Shown here in pieces: positions 35,256 to 45,660 of a DNA stretch of 64,000 nucleotides (the first letter of the stretch is position 1; every line of letters starts with the position of its first letter). The translations under genes and the position numbers were made by a program. Source of the DNA: Gammaproteobacteria bacterium (GTDB lineage Bacteria > Pseudomonadota > Gammaproteobacteria > Pseudomonadales > Cellvibrionaceae); NCBI GenBank assembly GCA_004173475.1, contig SEBU01000001.1, positions 1,240,001 to 1,304,000 on the forward strand, in the 5' to 3' direction. The notes beneath the pieces are model-generated. The model was not told the origin of the DNA and searched no databases. It saw only the letters and a program-made list of their open reading frames with translations.

Positions 35256-37560
35256 AATATCTCTAGCGTTTATTTTGGCAGCCCATGCTCACAATTACGC
35301 ATGGGGTGACGAAACTCTTTATTTGGAAATGGTCGTTAACGGCCGCAACACTCATCACATTGCAGAAATCACTCATATTGATAAAGACTGGAAAATTGCA
35401 GTAAATGATCTTTCTTTCTTGGGCCTTGAAATAGATATAAACAAAACTGGATCGATTTTGCTGAGCAGTATTCATATCACCGATGTGACTTACGATGCGG
35501 CAACCCAAAGATTATTTATAAATGTCCCGAACAACATGCTTCCCATGCAATACTTTAAAGCAAACAATCCAACCTATAGTGACAGCCGACCACGGCGCGA
35601 TACCGGGATGCTAATTAATTATAATATCGTTTCAACTACAGGAAACCGCGATAACAATATTTCAACCGCATGGTACGAGCTTCATTTTTTTAAACATGAT
35701 TTTTATGCAGTCAGCAATGGAATCGTTCACTCCAGTAGCGACAAATACTCTACATCCGGTTACACGCGTTTTGAAACCTTTTACCAAAAAGATGATGAAG
35801 CTACCATGCAATCCTTAATGATTGGTGATGTGATTAATGCTACACCATCATGGGGCCGAAGCATTCGATTAGCGGGCATTAGATTTTCTCGTGACTACGA
35901 ACTTAATCCTTCACTAATTACTTATCCGTTACCGGAATTTTATGGCGAATCTGCGCTACCTGGTAGCGTCGATTTAATTATTAACAATGAATTGCGCTGG
36001 CGTGAACAGGTAACCTCTGGGCAATTTTTTATTAACATGGTGCCCTACATGTCGGGAGCGGGTGTTGCACAAGTAGTTACCACCAATCCACAAGGACAAC
36101 AATTTCAACAATCCGTTAATTTTTACGTGACGAATGAGTTACTTGCACCGGGTATGCTCGATTACGATTTAACGATAGGATTTCGTCGCAAAAATTTTGG
36201 TTTCGAATCTAATTCCTATGCGGATTTACCCATTACGAGTGCGAGCATCCGTTACGGATTTAACAAATATTTAACGCCACAATTTTTAGTGCAAGCTGGC
36301 GAGGGATTGCATCTGGCAGGCACAGGTTTAACATTTGTGGTGGGTTCACTAGGCGTTGTAGATATTGCTGCGTCAGCTAGCGATTATTACTATTACCAAA
36401 CCGGTGTTGATGAGCGAGGCAGGCAAGCTAGTGTCTCCTATGACTACACTTATAAAAAAATTGGAATCAACGCAAGTTATCTACGCCGTACCGGAGACTA
36501 TCGTGATCTAGGCACACAAAGTGAAAATCCATTAAATAACGGTTTGAATACCACGCAAGCGCAAATTTCCGCTTCTTTCCATGACAATATGTTGGGCGGC
36601 TTTAATCTTAGTTATTTTCATCTGGTGAATCGCGAAAACGATGCTCGTTCAATTTTAAATTTCTCGTGGAGCCGATATTTTCAGAGCGGCCTTACGACGT
36701 TTTTAAGTGTTAGTCGTTTAGCTTTCGAAAAACGAGAAAATTCCCTTAGCGTTACGCTCAGCTTTCCTTTAGGTGCGAATGCGCAAGCCAGTGCCTCTAC
36801 TCAACGCAACAGCGACGGTGAATGGCAGGGTCAGGTCCAAGCAATGAAAAATGCACCTTATTCTGGTGGATTTGGTTGGGGCTTTAGTGCAGACGATAGC
36901 AAAGAAAAAAATCGTTATCTCGAAGGCGATTGGCGAACCGCATATCTCGATGCGTCCGTGAGCGCGTATTATAGCGATGACAGAAAACAATACACAGGAG
37001 CTTTGGACGGCGCATTAATAGTTATGGATGGCGATCTCTACGCAACACGTTTTGTAAATGATGCGTTTGCAATTGTGGATGCAGATCAAAAAGATGTTCC
37101 CGTCAGGTTTGGCCATCAACTCGTTGGCAAAACAAATTCAAATGGAAAACTACTTGTTCCAGATTTAAATAGCTATGTTGAAAATCGCTTGGCGATAGAC
37201 CCAATACAATTACCCGCTAACGCCATAATCGATTCGATGGAACAGCTTATTATTCCGCGCCGTAATGGTGGCGTGCACGTAAAATTTCCGATTCGATTTT
37301 CCCAATCTGCATTAGTAGAAGTTATTACGCAAGATAACCAGCCTTTGCCCGCTGGCGCTATATTAATGGATCGCGACAGCGAAAAAAATTACACGACCGG
37401 TTGGGATGGTGAAGTTTATCTTGAAGATCTTGATGTGCCGCTAGTGCTCTATTGGGCCGATGGCGAGTGTTTTATCAATGTTCAACCTAGCATAGACCCC
37501 GACCTGGCGTTACCACGCCTCGGGCCTTTTATTTGCGAACCCGTAAGGGAGCGCAACTAA
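35239..37560 (+). CDS. Outer-membrane usher of the Csu-type pilus
   Basis: FimD/PapC-type usher of about 773 residues that forms the outer-membrane pore for pilus assembly. I start it at TTG 35239, with AGGAG at 35227-35231 seven bases upstream. This gives a signal peptide (LLRNKISLAFILAAHA) and then an N-terminal usher domain (ETLYLEMVVNGRN). An upstream ATG at 35197 would put unrelated sequence before the signal. Barrel and plug regions follow, with PLPEFYGESALPGSVDLIIN and GAGVAQVVTTNPQGQ; the C-terminus (GEVYLEDLDVPLVLYWADGECFI) fits the family. It overlaps the chaperone stop and is followed directly by the tip gene. Confidence 0.9.
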   Translation: MLLRNKISLAFILAAHAHNYAWGDETLYLEMVVNGRNTHHIAEITHIDKDWKIAVNDLSFLGLEIDINKTGSILLSSIHITDVTYDAATQRLFINVPNNMLPMQYFKANNPTYSDSRPRRDTGMLINYNIVSTTGNRDNNISTAWYELHFFKHDFYAVSNGIVHSSSDKYSTSGYTRFETFYQKDDEATMQSLMIGDVINATPSWGRSIRLAGIRFSRDYELNPSLITYPLPEFYGESALPGSVDLIINNELRWREQVTSGQFFINMVPYMSGAGVAQVVTTNPQGQQFQQSVNFYVTNELLAPGMLDYDLTIGFRRKNFGFESNSYADLPITSASIRYGFNKYLTPQFLVQAGEGLHLAGTGLTFVVGSLGVVDIAASASDYYYYQTGVDERGRQASVSYDYTYKKIGINASYLRRTGDYRDLGTQSENPLNNGLNTTQAQISASFHDNMLGGFNLSYFHLVNRENDARSILNFSWSRYFQSGLTTFLSVSRLAFEKRENSLSVTLSFPLGANAQASASTQRNSDGEWQGQVQAMKNAPYSGGFGWGFSADDSKEKNRYLEGDWRTAYLDASVSAYYSDDRKQYTGALDGALIVMDGDLYATRFVNDAFAIVDADQKDVPVRFGHQLVGKTNSNGKLLVPDLNSYVENRLAIDPIQLPANAIIDSMEQLIIPRRNGGVHVKFPIRFSQSALVEVITQDNQPLPAGAILMDRDSEKNYTTGWDGEVYLEDLDVPLVLYWADGECFINVQPSIDPDLALPRLGPFICEPVRERN

Positions 37561-38546
37561 TGCAGCGATCGTTAAAAAATAATTGCAGAAAAATTTTTAT
37601 AACTATTTTTTTAATATTTTCTTCTATATCACAACATGCCATTGCTGCATGCAGCGCATCTGCAGCGACATCACCGGCCTTACTCGATTACGGAACCTAT
37701 GCATCCCAAAATGTACCTGCTGGTGGTATATCGCCAAATGGCACTGGAGTATCCGCAAACTTTAGCGTGACCTGCTCAATTGGGCTCACTTTACAGCTAT
37801 TGAGCACGACAAGTTGGGTTCGTTATACCGCACAAAATGCGCTCACAATGAGCAACGGAACCGACACCATCTCTTACACCATGGGAAGTAATTCCACTTA
37901 TACACCTGCCATTACCGCATCGGGACAAAGCATTGGCGGGCCCACAGGATTTCAATTGCTTACGTTAGCGCTCTTAACGAGCGGCCGAATAGATATTCCG
38001 ATTTACGTGAAAACACTAACGACAACATTATGGCCAAGTGCCGGGACTTATACGGGCACGCAATCGCTCGCCGTCGATGGAGTGATGTGCACGGGGCTCG
38101 GTTTACCGGGCGTGTGCCTTGGAACAAATTCCATCAGCTCTACAGTCAACTTTTCGTTGAAACTAATTGTGAGTAAAAGTTGTGAGTTTATCAGCACACC
38201 AGCTCTGGTAGATTTTGGCGTAGTGAGTTTTGTTGCGAACGCAAACACCGCGCAACTCAGCGCCACATTACGCTGCACAAACCTGGAAGATTATTTGCTG
38301 TATGTCGATAACGGCAATAATTACGCCTCGAGCACGCGTCGCATGAAAAGCCCGGCAGGCAATTACATTTCCTACGACATTTTCAAACCCAGCTCCACCA
38401 CGCCACTCAATCCTTTAAATACATTATCAAGATTGGGAACAGGAATTAGCGAGAATATAATTTTCCCATTTAAAGTCACCACCGGCCAAAGCACACCCGT
38501 AGCTGGCGTCTACACCGATAATGTTCGTGTTGTTATTGAATACTAA
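37560..38546 (+). CDS. Csu-type two-domain tip adhesin
   Basis: A 328-residue exported protein with two spore-coat-U-like domains in tandem, the layout of the CsuE tip adhesin. After a signal peptide (ending AIAA) the first domain runs to about residue 185 (LLDYGTYASQNVPAGG, FSVTCSIGLTLQLL). The second starts near LIVSKSCEFIST and ends in NVRVVIEY. ATG 37560 overlaps the usher stop by one base (TAATG), with AAGGGA upstream. In characterised Csu pili this subunit carries hydrophobic finger loops that attach to surfaces. It closes the operon. Confidence 0.87.
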   Translation: MQRSLKNNCRKIFITIFLIFSSISQHAIAACSASAATSPALLDYGTYASQNVPAGGISPNGTGVSANFSVTCSIGLTLQLLSTTSWVRYTAQNALTMSNGTDTISYTMGSNSTYTPAITASGQSIGGPTGFQLLTLALLTSGRIDIPIYVKTLTTTLWPSAGTYTGTQSLAVDGVMCTGLGLPGVCLGTNSISSTVNFSLKLIVSKSCEFISTPALVDFGVVSFVANANTAQLSATLRCTNLEDYLLYVDNGNNYASSTRRMKSPAGNYISYDIFKPSSTTPLNPLNTLSRLGTGISENIIFPFKVTTGQSTPVAGVYTDNVRVVIEY

Positions 38547-38588
38547 TGGCATGCCCGGCGTATTATTAAAATAAAATTTCGGGCAATA

Positions 38589-38621
38589 AAAAACCCGAAG
38601 TTCTTGCGAACTTCGGGTTTA
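38589..38621 (-). terminator. Terminator downstream of tRNA-Phe
   Basis: Perfect stem AACCCGAAGTTC/GAACTTCGGGTT with a T-run on the minus strand, a few bases after the tRNA CCA end. On the plus strand it could also end the pilus operon. Confidence 0.85.
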
Positions 38622-38625
38622 AATA

Positions 38626-38701
38626 TGGTGCCCAGACCCGGAATCGAACCAGGGACACGAGGATTTTCAATCCACTGCTCTACCGACTGAGCTATCTGGG
38701 C
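38626..38701 (-). tRNA. tRNA-Phe (GAA)
   Basis: A 76-nt minus-strand tRNA. The acceptor arm starts GCCCAGA and ends TCTGGGCACCA with an encoded CCA. The D-arm is AGCTCAGTCGGTAGAGC. The anticodon loop TTGAAAA gives GAA, and the T-arm contains GGTTCGATTCC. All four stems close. Confidence 0.97.
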
Positions 38702-38849
38702 GTGTCCTTTGCAGGCTAGCTGCAAGAGGCGCGTATTAAACCTGCTCGGTGGTTGTGAGTCAATACTGAGGGCTTAAAAATCTCCTTTTTTATCAATGGG
38801 TAAATAAATTTTATGACAATTTTTAACCAATTGCATATTTATTGCGCTA

Positions 38850-39125
38850 TCACGCTTTTGGCGGAGGAACATAACCTTCGGCTTGATCGTATTGGTCGCC
38901 GGACAAGAACTTGATCATTTGTTCATTGAGGTAAACCCGGGTGCCCATGTCCATCATATTGAGGCGTTTTTCATTGATGAGCATAGTTTGATGTGCCATC
39001 CATTCCTGCCAGGCTTTTTTGGAAATGTTGTCAAAAATATCCTGCCCCTTAGCGCCAGGATAGGGAGGCAAATCAAGCCCCTCCAATTGTTCTTTATATT
39101 TTCGGCAAAAAATGAGTCGAGCCAT
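38850..39125 (-). CDS. yggX: YggX, Fe(2+)-trafficking / oxidative damage protection protein
   Basis: A 91-residue protein that matches YggX throughout: start [18 protein letters not shown], then [31 protein letters not shown] and a proline-rich end. C7 is the conserved cysteine. YggX protects iron-sulfur enzymes and helps iron traffic in enterobacteria. A longer open frame (to 39302) overlaps mutY and is not the real start. It follows mutY, the usual partner in gammaproteobacteria, whose product is itself an iron-sulfur enzyme. Confidence 0.95.
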   Translation of the reverse strand: MARLIFCRKYKEQLEGLDLPPYPGAKGQDIFDNISKKAWQEWMAHQTMLINEKRLNMMDMGTRVYLNEQMIKFLSGDQYDQAEGYVPPPKA

Positions 39126-39208
39126 GGGAATTCCTATTAGCAGTAAAACTACGGTATGCAGTAAAAATGAGGTATGCAATAAAAGTCGAGATGCGCATTC
39201 TATGTGGG

Positions 39209-40264
39209 TTAGCGGCGCGGGTCTAATTGGCTGAGTTTTTCCAGTAATTTTTTTACCGGAGCTGCCAAGCCCAACGCTTCGGGTTGATGCAAGCTGTACC
39301 AATGATCGCCACCATTTGCGGCACCCTGAGTTGTTTTACCAAGCTGAATCAATACGGGTGTAATGTCTAAATGATAATGGCTAAACGTATGGCGGTAAGA
39401 ATTCCAAATCTCAGAATTAATAACCTTGCCAAATTTATCTTGGGCGTGAGTATGGGCGTCAGCATCTATCGCCAATTCCGGAAAACTCCACAAGCCACCC
39501 CAAATACCTTGCGATGGCCGCTGCTGTAATAAAATTTCACCGGATGTATTGCGCAACATTAATAGTTGTACAGATTTTTCGGGCAATTCTTTTTTCGGTT
39601 TTTTCCCAGGGTAACGAGTTTGCTCACCTTGCGCGTAGGCGATGCATCCTGCTTGCAAGGGGCATAGATCGCATTTCGGTTTGCTACGCGTGCACACAGT
39701 TGCACCGAGATCCATCATCGCTTGCGTGTAATCGTTACTGCGTTTTTTAGGTGTGTAGGTCTCGGCAATTTCCCAGAGTTGATTTAACGTGTCGGTTTGA
39801 CCTGGCCAACCATCCACCGCGTGATAACGTGCGAGAACACGTTTAACATTCCCATCCAAAATCGCCGCGCGTTTTTGAAACGCAATACTCACAATCGCAC
39901 CGGCAGTTGAGCGGCCTATGCCTGTTAACTCGCTTAAAGCTTCGACCGTATCCGGAAATTCGCCGCCATATTGCGTTACAACCGTTTGCGCGCAGCGATG
40001 TAAATTTCGGGCACGCGCGTAGTAGCCTAAGCCAGTCCACAGATGTAAAACTTCGTCGATAGGTGCAGCAGCGAGGCTTTGCACCGTCGGAAATTTTTTG
40101 GTGAACCGTTCAAAGTATGGAATCACAGTGGCGACTTGCGTTTGCTGCAACATAATTTCCGACAACCACACGCGGTACGGCGTAATGTTTTGCTGCCAAG
40201 GCAAATGTTTGCGTCCATGCTTGTCAAACCACTTTAAAACGGACTGCGAAAATGTTGTTGTCAT
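39209..40264 (-). CDS. mutY: Adenine DNA glycosylase MutY
   Basis: A 351-residue base-excision repair glycosylase that removes A opposite 8-oxoguanine. The catalytic E36 lies in [11 protein letters not shown], the helix-hairpin-helix in [12 protein letters not shown], and the catalytic D137 in LDGNVKR. The 4Fe-4S loop has the exact C-x6-C-x2-C-x5-C spacing (C191, C198, C201, C207). A C-terminal NUDIX-like domain recognises 8-oxoguanine. The ATG overlaps the stop of the upstream AsmA gene by 4 nt (ATGA), so the two are coupled, and yggX follows. Confidence 0.96.
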   Translation of the reverse strand: MTTTFSQSVLKWFDKHGRKHLPWQQNITPYRVWLSEIMLQQTQVATVIPYFERFTKKFPTVQSLAAAPIDEVLHLWTGLGYYARARNLHRCAQTVVTQYGGEFPDTVEALSELTGIGRSTAGAIVSIAFQKRAAILDGNVKRVLARYHAVDGWPGQTDTLNQLWEIAETYTPKKRSNDYTQAMMDLGATVCTRSKPKCDLCPLQAGCIAYAQGEQTRYPGKKPKKELPEKSVQLLMLRNTSGEILLQQRPSQGIWGGLWSFPELAIDADAHTHAQDKFGKVINSEIWNSYRHTFSHYHLDITPVLIQLGKTTQGAANGGDHWYSLHQPEALGLAAPVKKLLEKLSQLDPRR

Positions 40265-42396
40265 TGCTCGGCTTTTTCTTCTTTTTTCTTGAATAAATTT
40301 TTAAGTGCGTTTTTAGCTTTTTCAGCTCCACCCTCGCCTAACTTTTCTTCCAGCTTTTGTTTAAGTTCTTCCTTTTTAGCATCGACTTTTTCGCCATATT
40401 TTGCTTTTAACTTATACTCAGCAAAATCTTTGATCACAGCGTTCAACATGTCTTTATCAGGGCGACAATCTTGCGCAGGGCTAATCTCGACATACTTCCC
40501 TTTGCATCGCAGCAAACTCATACTCCGCTCAGCCCAATAGTTACTGGTCACCGTGCAGCCATTAGTACTGGTCGTTATGCTCTTGGGAGTGTCGTTTGCA
40601 TCACGAACCAATTTTAACGGCAGTGAAAAATCATAATTACCTGTAGCTAAATTAATATTGCCCGTTGAGCTTAACAATAATTTTTCAACACCTGCGTTCA
40701 GACTATCGATAGTTACCACACGTTTTGCGATTGTCAGTTTGCCCGTTAACTCGCGCAATTCTGTATAGGCGTTCCAGGTTTTTGCTTCTTCGCCACTCAT
40801 TTCATCTCGGTTAACCAGCGCAATAAATTTACAAAATTGTTGCTCGACGTTCAGCGGCGCCAACCGAATTTTTGCGCCTGACAAAGTTGCGTCAGCCGTT
40901 AAGGAATCCATAATTTGATTGGTAGTTACACCTGTGGCCTGCCCGCGCGAATTGGCTTGAATAGCACCGCTAAGATGCAAGTCTTTGTCTAGTTTTTTGG
41001 CTTTTAAAATTGGCTCGACTTCAATACCTTGCAAAACAGCCTCAAAATTAACGTGCGCGGCTTGACCGCGTGAATCTATTTCGGCTTTTTGATGAATGTT
41101 TCCGGAAAAAGCGCTCGCGTTAATTTGCTGCTGCAAAATCCCATTTTTCGCATTAATCGTTAACATGACCTTTTCTAAGGTTAAATCACTGAAGATAAAT
41201 GTTTGGAAACCCAGCTTTAAATCTGCCTTTAATTTGCGCAGTGTTTCTACCGGAATTAAAGGTTCATCACCAGTGGCGGTTTTCGCGGCTACCGGCGCAT
41301 TTTCATCGGCCTTCGGTGCGAGATAGTCATCAACATTGATAGCATCACCTTGCAAATCAGCGGTAATTGATTGCGTTGCAAAATCGTTTATGGCGAGCTT
41401 ACCTTTTAACTGTGTTTTATCAAGGTGAATACTAACGGCATCAAATGCCAAATGTTTTTTATCGCCCGCAAAATTTCCTTCAAGACTAACCTCTGAGAGT
41501 GCGCTTGCATTGGCCGTTTTGTGCGCTACCCCGAATGCGTTTAATAACTGTTTTAAGCTGAATTTATTCAGCGACATGTGGCCCTTGAAGTTCAGATTAT
41601 TTTTTACATCGCTCAGGGCTACGGAGTATTCCAGTTTAATGCTTGCCGAGTTCGCCGCTTTTATATCCAGACTCAACTCGCCTTTGTCAATTGCTATAGA
41701 TTCTCCACCTTTTGCAATGGCGACGTTAGTGTGCAATTTGCTTTTGATAGTGGTAGGCGTGGATTTGCCTTTGGTTTGGGAAATTTCTGTATCCGATGAG
41801 AAATCTACTGCAAAAGGTTCACCCGCGAGGTTCACATCGTCCGCATCCAGATTTAAATTAGTAAGCGAAAATTTTTGTCCGCTGGGCAAATTGATGTAGG
41901 TGAGCTTGCTATCGTGCACACTAATCTCTTCAATCGATATAGTCGGAATTTCGCCATTTGCTGCGTTAGGAGCAGCTGGTTTTTCCTGTGCTCCAGGTTG
42001 TTTTTTCTTCAGCAAACGTTCCCAATTACCTTTGCCTTGCTCATCAACATTTAAGTCTATAACAGCTTCATCAACGATGATGTGTTTAATGTGAAAATCG
42101 CCTTTTAGCAGTGGAATAAATGCAACTAGAAAACTTGCTTTTTTGACACTTGCGATGAATTCTTCTGGTGTATCAACACTCGCAACAGATACTTCATTTA
42201 CGGCGACGCCAATCGCGGGCCAGAATGCCCAGCTCAAATCGCCACGCATATTAAGTGCGATTCCCTGTTCCTGCGCCATTGCTTGAATTCGCGGTTTAAA
42301 GGTGTTTGCATCCACCATTAGCGCCGCAATGATCACAGCGCCCACAATAAATACAAAAATATAACCGATAATTTTCAATGCAGATTTCATAATCAT
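40261..42396 (-). CDS. AsmA family protein
   Basis: A 711-residue AsmA/TamB-type envelope protein: one N-terminal inner-membrane anchor (about 5-27), then a long beta-rich periplasmic region. Family markers are [16 protein letters not shown] near the N-terminus and a late [27 protein letters not shown]-type segment. The tail is Lys/Glu-rich. AsmA-like proteins act in outer-membrane lipid homeostasis, probably by bridging the envelope. GGAGAAATA lies before the ATG. It is followed by mutY with a 4-nt overlap, a common gammaproteobacterial order. Confidence 0.9.
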   Translation of the reverse strand: MIMKSALKIIGYIFVFIVGAVIIAALMVDANTFKPRIQAMAQEQGIALNMRGDLSWAFWPAIGVAVNEVSVASVDTPEEFIASVKKASFLVAFIPLLKGDFHIKHIIVDEAVIDLNVDEQGKGNWERLLKKKQPGAQEKPAAPNAANGEIPTISIEEISVHDSKLTYINLPSGQKFSLTNLNLDADDVNLAGEPFAVDFSSDTEISQTKGKSTPTTIKSKLHTNVAIAKGGESIAIDKGELSLDIKAANSASIKLEYSVALSDVKNNLNFKGHMSLNKFSLKQLLNAFGVAHKTANASALSEVSLEGNFAGDKKHLAFDAVSIHLDKTQLKGKLAINDFATQSITADLQGDAINVDDYLAPKADENAPVAAKTATGDEPLIPVETLRKLKADLKLGFQTFIFSDLTLEKVMLTINAKNGILQQQINASAFSGNIHQKAEIDSRGQAAHVNFEAVLQGIEVEPILKAKKLDKDLHLSGAIQANSRGQATGVTTNQIMDSLTADATLSGAKIRLAPLNVEQQFCKFIALVNRDEMSGEEAKTWNAYTELRELTGKLTIAKRVVTIDSLNAGVEKLLLSSTGNINLATGNYDFSLPLKLVRDANDTPKSITTSTNGCTVTSNYWAERSMSLLRCKGKYVEISPAQDCRPDKDMLNAVIKDFAEYKLKAKYGEKVDAKKEELKQKLEEKLGEGGAEKAKNALKNLFKKKEEKAEQ

Positions 42397-42642
42397 TATT
42401 TCTCCGCTGTGGATGTTCTATTTCTAGTTTATTCGCAATGGACAATAGTATGCCCTGTTTGTCGATCACTGTAAGCGCACCTGAAAATTCAATTGCTCTA
42501 AGGCTCGTTTGAACTCTTTTAATTGATTGAAAATTATCCACACTCACAACAACGTGAAATAGCGCTTTTTTGAACTGGTACAAGCTGGCACCGCTCGTTA
42601 GAATAGCTGCCCTTTCTTCAAATCCGTTTACCGGAGTACTTC

Positions 42643-43731
42643 ATGGGTTTTAAAACCGCGCTCTTTGCTACGCACCAATCTATGGGTGGAAAGCTGGTCG
42701 ATTTCGGCGGCTGGGATATGCCATTACATTACGGTTCGCAAATCGAAGAACATAATCATGTTCGCAATGCGGCGGGTATGTTTGACGTATCTCATATGAC
42801 TGTTGTGGATGTTACAGGCGAAGACGCCAAAGCCTACCTACAGTACCTGCTCGCTAACGATGTTGCCAAGATCGAATCAATTCCCGGTAAAGCGCTTTAC
42901 AGCGGCATGCTGAATCCTGACGGCGGAGTGATCGATGACCTGATTGTTTACAATATGGGTGGTTGGTTCCGTACGGTGGTTAACTGCGGTACTCGTGAGA
43001 AGGATTTAGCGTGGATGGCCAAAATCGCGGCTGATTTCAAGGTACATATAAAGGAGCGTGATGATTTAGCAATGGTGGCCATTCAGGGCCCGAACGCTAT
43101 AGAGCTGACCAAGTCCGTTGTGGCCCAAACGCGCAGCGCCTTGATTGATGGCCTTAAGATTTTCCAGGGATTACCGGACGGTGAATGGTTTATCGCTCGT
43201 ACTGGTTACACCGGCGAAGACGGCCTTGAAATTATGTTGCCGAGTGAAGATGCGGCTGACTTTTGGGCTGCCCTGGCTGGCGCGAGCGTAGTTCCTTGTG
43301 GTTTGGCAGCGCGAGACACATTACGACTAGAAGCGGGAATGAATTTGTACGGCCATGAAATGGATGACAGCGTGTCGCCTCTTTCAGCGAATATGGGCTG
43401 GACAATTGCATGGCAACCAAGTGATCGCAATTTTATTGGACGTGCCGCTATTGAAGCGGAAAAAAATGCAGGGCCTGCTTTTAAGTTGGTTGGATTGGTT
43501 TTACGCGAGCGCGGTGTTATGCGTGCTGAGCAGATTGTTACTGTGGACGGCACAGAGAAAAAAGGCGTAATTACCAGTGGTACTTTCTCGCCAACTTTAG
43601 GCTATTCTATTGCCCTGGCGCGAGTACCTGCGACTATTGGTAATCAATGCCACGTAGACATGCGCGGCAAACAAGTTTTGGTCGATGTAGTCGCACCTAA
43701 CTTTGTGCGCAACGGTAAACCACTCGTTTAA
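42643..43731 (+). CDS. gcvT: Glycine cleavage system T protein (aminomethyltransferase)
   Basis: A 362-residue aminomethyltransferase that transfers the methylene group from aminomethyl-lipoyl-GcvH to tetrahydrofolate and releases ammonia. Family marks: [67 protein letters not shown] and a final [17 protein letters not shown]. It is followed by gcvH. gcvP is not in the window, so the P protein gene must be elsewhere. I see no glycine riboswitch core in the 245 bp upstream. Confidence 0.96.
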   Translation: MGFKTALFATHQSMGGKLVDFGGWDMPLHYGSQIEEHNHVRNAAGMFDVSHMTVVDVTGEDAKAYLQYLLANDVAKIESIPGKALYSGMLNPDGGVIDDLIVYNMGGWFRTVVNCGTREKDLAWMAKIAADFKVHIKERDDLAMVAIQGPNAIELTKSVVAQTRSALIDGLKIFQGLPDGEWFIARTGYTGEDGLEIMLPSEDAADFWAALAGASVVPCGLAARDTLRLEAGMNLYGHEMDDSVSPLSANMGWTIAWQPSDRNFIGRAAIEAEKNAGPAFKLVGLVLRERGVMRAEQIVTVDGTEKKGVITSGTFSPTLGYSIALARVPATIGNQCHVDMRGKQVLVDVVAPNFVRNGKPLV

Positions 43732-43803
43732 TTATTTCGCGAACAAATTAAAAACTATTTTAATTTAAAATTTTCAGAAAATTGTAGAACACAGGAAAAC
43801 ATC

Positions 43804-44196
43804 ATGAGCGACATCCGCAAAGAATTGAAATATCTCAGCAGCCACGAGTGGGCGCGCGTTGAAGAAGACGGCACAGTGACCATCGGTATCACCGATCATG
43901 CGCAAGAAGCCTTAGGTGATGTTGTGTTTGTAGAAACACCGGAAGTAGGAAGCCGTGTTTCGATAGGCGAAGAAGCCGGCGTAGTTGAATCAGTAAAAGC
44001 TGCTTCAGACATTTATTCGCTCGTAAGCGGCGAAGTGATTGCTGTTAACGAAGCTTTGGCAGACGCACCCGAAACCGTAAATTCATCACCTTATGATGAC
44101 GGCTGGTTTTTCCGCATTCAACCAGACGATTTGTCTGAACTTGAAGAAGCATTAGATGCAGTGGATTACCGCGAATTGATTGAGAGCGAAGAATAA
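43804..44196 (+). CDS. gcvH: Glycine cleavage system H protein
   Basis: A 130-residue lipoyl carrier protein of the glycine cleavage system. It has the standard start ([17 protein letters not shown]) and the lipoylation site [17 protein letters not shown] with K65 as the attachment lysine. CAGGAAA is the ribosome binding site. It is 72 bp downstream of gcvT and ends at its own terminator. Confidence 0.97.
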   Translation: MSDIRKELKYLSSHEWARVEEDGTVTIGITDHAQEALGDVVFVETPEVGSRVSIGEEAGVVESVKAASDIYSLVSGEVIAVNEALADAPETVNSSPYDDGWFFRIQPDDLSELEEALDAVDYRELIESEE

Positions 44197-44215
44197 CTTT
44201 TCTTTTGATGAAATG

Positions 44216-44242
44216 AAAAACGCAGCTTAGGCTGCGTTTTTT
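44216..44242 (+). terminator. Terminator after gcvH
   Basis: AAAAACGCAGC and GCTGCGTTTTTT form a short stem with a 4-nt loop and a T-run. Confidence 0.85.
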
Positions 44243-44280
44243 ATTCGTGTATTTTTAAAAGATTCTTTATTGAAAAAATT

Positions 44281-44745
44281 TTATTCAACAATCGAAAAGG
44301 TTTTTAATTTTTCTGCAGCCCTACGCAAAATACCTTGGTCTTCTTCGCCGCGAACACCGCTGAAGGCTAAAATCAAACGTTCACCATTGGTTGTTTTAGC
44401 TTCTAGTCCGCCAAGCCAACCGATAAATTCCGGATGTGGTATTCCAAAGTCATCCGCATTTAGGTCGCCGTTATACACGAGTTTTTCATAAGCGCCCGTT
44501 GCGTAACCAGTACGCCACACTTGTAATGCTTTTTTCGTAGCGACCTGCGCAACTTGACGTTGACGAGCCGGGTCGCTACCGCCGTACATACGTACAACTG
44601 TATCGCCCGCTGCGTTCATGGCACACAATACGCAATTTCCATTCGCTATTTTTAATTCTTCCGGAATTAATAAAACCTCCGGTAGTAATCGTTCAACCTC
44701 ATCACCAATCGCGTTACACAGTGATTGAAACTCTTGTCTATTCAT
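44281..44745 (-). CDS. Small alpha/beta protein, possibly GlcG/HbpS-like
   Basis: A 154-residue soluble protein. The pattern of an N-terminal helix, NCVLCAMNAAGDTVVRMYGG, a helix with ATKKALQVWRTG and a late LILAFSGVRGEEDQGILRRAAEKL resembles the GlcG/HbpS fold, in which a G-rich loop before the last helix is typical. The match is by eye and weak, so function is open. It is monocistronic or the last gene of the nnrD-VOC-tsaE run, about 50 bp behind tsaE. Confidence 0.6.
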   Translation of the reverse strand: MNRQEFQSLCNAIGDEVERLLPEVLLIPEELKIANGNCVLCAMNAAGDTVVRMYGGSDPARQRQVAQVATKKALQVWRTGYATGAYEKLVYNGDLNADDFGIPHPEFIGWLGGLEAKTTNGERLILAFSGVRGEEDQGILRRAAEKLKTFSIVE

Positions 44746-44796
44746 TATGAACCCTGAAAAAAATGGTTGAAAAATTTGATAAGTCGTAAGGTGAAA

Positions 44797-45252
44797 TTAT
44801 ACAAGCGAAATGTCTGCGGTTATTTTTATCAAACGTCCGTCAGCTTGTGCTTCAATATCAATTAAAACATTAGGTTCAGGCAATATACCTTCGCCACGCT
44901 GCGGCCACTCTATGAGGCAGAGATTGCCGGCGGAAAAATAATCGCGAATTCCCATGTATTCCAATTCTTCAGGATCACCCAACCGATATAAATCAAAATG
45001 ATAAACGCGGCGATCTGAAAAATTGTACTCTTCGACTAGCGTATAGGTTGGGCTTTTCACTGCGCCCGTGTGACCGAAAGCGCGTAAAATTCCGCGAGAC
45101 AATGTCGTTTTGCCCGCGCCCAAATCCCCATTTAAAAATACACAGAGTGAATCGGATTGTGCGCGGAAAGCGAAGCCTAACCGCTCACCAAAGGCAACCA
45201 TATCCGCTTCGTTATCAATATAAAACTCTTCTGCTTTTCCCCGCGCTGTCAT
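44797..45252 (-). CDS. tsaE: TsaE, tRNA N6-threonylcarbamoyladenosine biosynthesis ATPase
   Basis: A 151-residue P-loop ATPase that works with TsaB and TsaD to make t6A37 in ANN-decoding tRNAs. The Walker A motif is GDLGAGKTTL (K48), followed by the conserved SPTYTLVEEY and HFDLYRLGDPEELEYMG. ATG 45252 overlaps the stop of the upstream VOC gene by one base, which decides the start over the GTG at 45264. The common partner nnrD lies two genes upstream. Confidence 0.95.
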   Translation of the reverse strand: MTARGKAEEFYIDNEADMVAFGERLGFAFRAQSDSLCVFLNGDLGAGKTTLSRGILRAFGHTGAVKSPTYTLVEEYNFSDRRVYHFDLYRLGDPEELEYMGIRDYFSAGNLCLIEWPQRGEGILPEPNVLIDIEAQADGRLIKITADISLV

Positions 45253-45650
45253 TAAATTTTCCACTCACTGTTTTGCAACACAACCCGGTATCCATCAACA
45301 TCCTCAAATGTAATCCCAAGTAAACCCCAATAGGGATTATGAGAAACCACCGAACTGAAGCCTGACTTACGCATTTTTTCGCACGACTCCTTCCACACTT
45401 TTTGATCACCAATATAAAAAATCAGCAAATTTTCCGGCGTAGGTGCTCGACCCACACGCATGTTGCGATCATGCGTAAATTCAAGATGGTAAGCATGATG
45501 TTGGTGCCCGATAATTACACCATCGAATCCATCATGATCAGAAAATCCACTCAGCACTTCGAATCCCAGACCCTCAGCATACATCTGACTTACCACGGAC
45601 AAATTATCAGTGGGACGTGCGATTCTTAAAATAGAAGTGCTGGGAATCAT
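45252..45650 (-). CDS. VOC (glyoxalase/bleomycin resistance) superfamily protein
   Basis: About 132 residues with the beta-alpha-beta-beta-beta repeats of the vicinal-oxygen-chelate fold: ILRIARPTDNLSVVSQMYAE, then YHLEFTH, then NPYWGLLGITFEDVDGYRVVLQ. The start is set at ATG 45650 just after the nnrD stop; a longer frame overlaps nnrD. The substrate is unknown; VOC members include isomerases, dioxygenases and drug-binding proteins. It is inserted between nnrD and tsaE, which are adjacent in many relatives. Confidence 0.82.
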   Translation of the reverse strand: MIPSTSILRIARPTDNLSVVSQMYAEGLGFEVLSGFSDHDGFDGVIIGHQHHAYHLEFTHDRNMRVGRAPTPENLLIFYIGDQKVWKESCEKMRKSGFSSVVSHNPYWGLLGITFEDVDGYRVVLQNSEWKI

Positions 45651-45660
45651 ATAAACAAAC

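Noticed and set aside
38850-39302. 150-residue version of YggX
   Set aside because: The extra 59 residues overlap mutY and are not part of the YggX family. The ATG at 39125 gives the exact family length.
42397-42642. Glycine riboswitch before gcvT
   Set aside because: The conserved core of glycine aptamers could not be found on the plus strand. A 95-codon minus-strand frame here (42296-42583) overlaps asmA and looks spurious.
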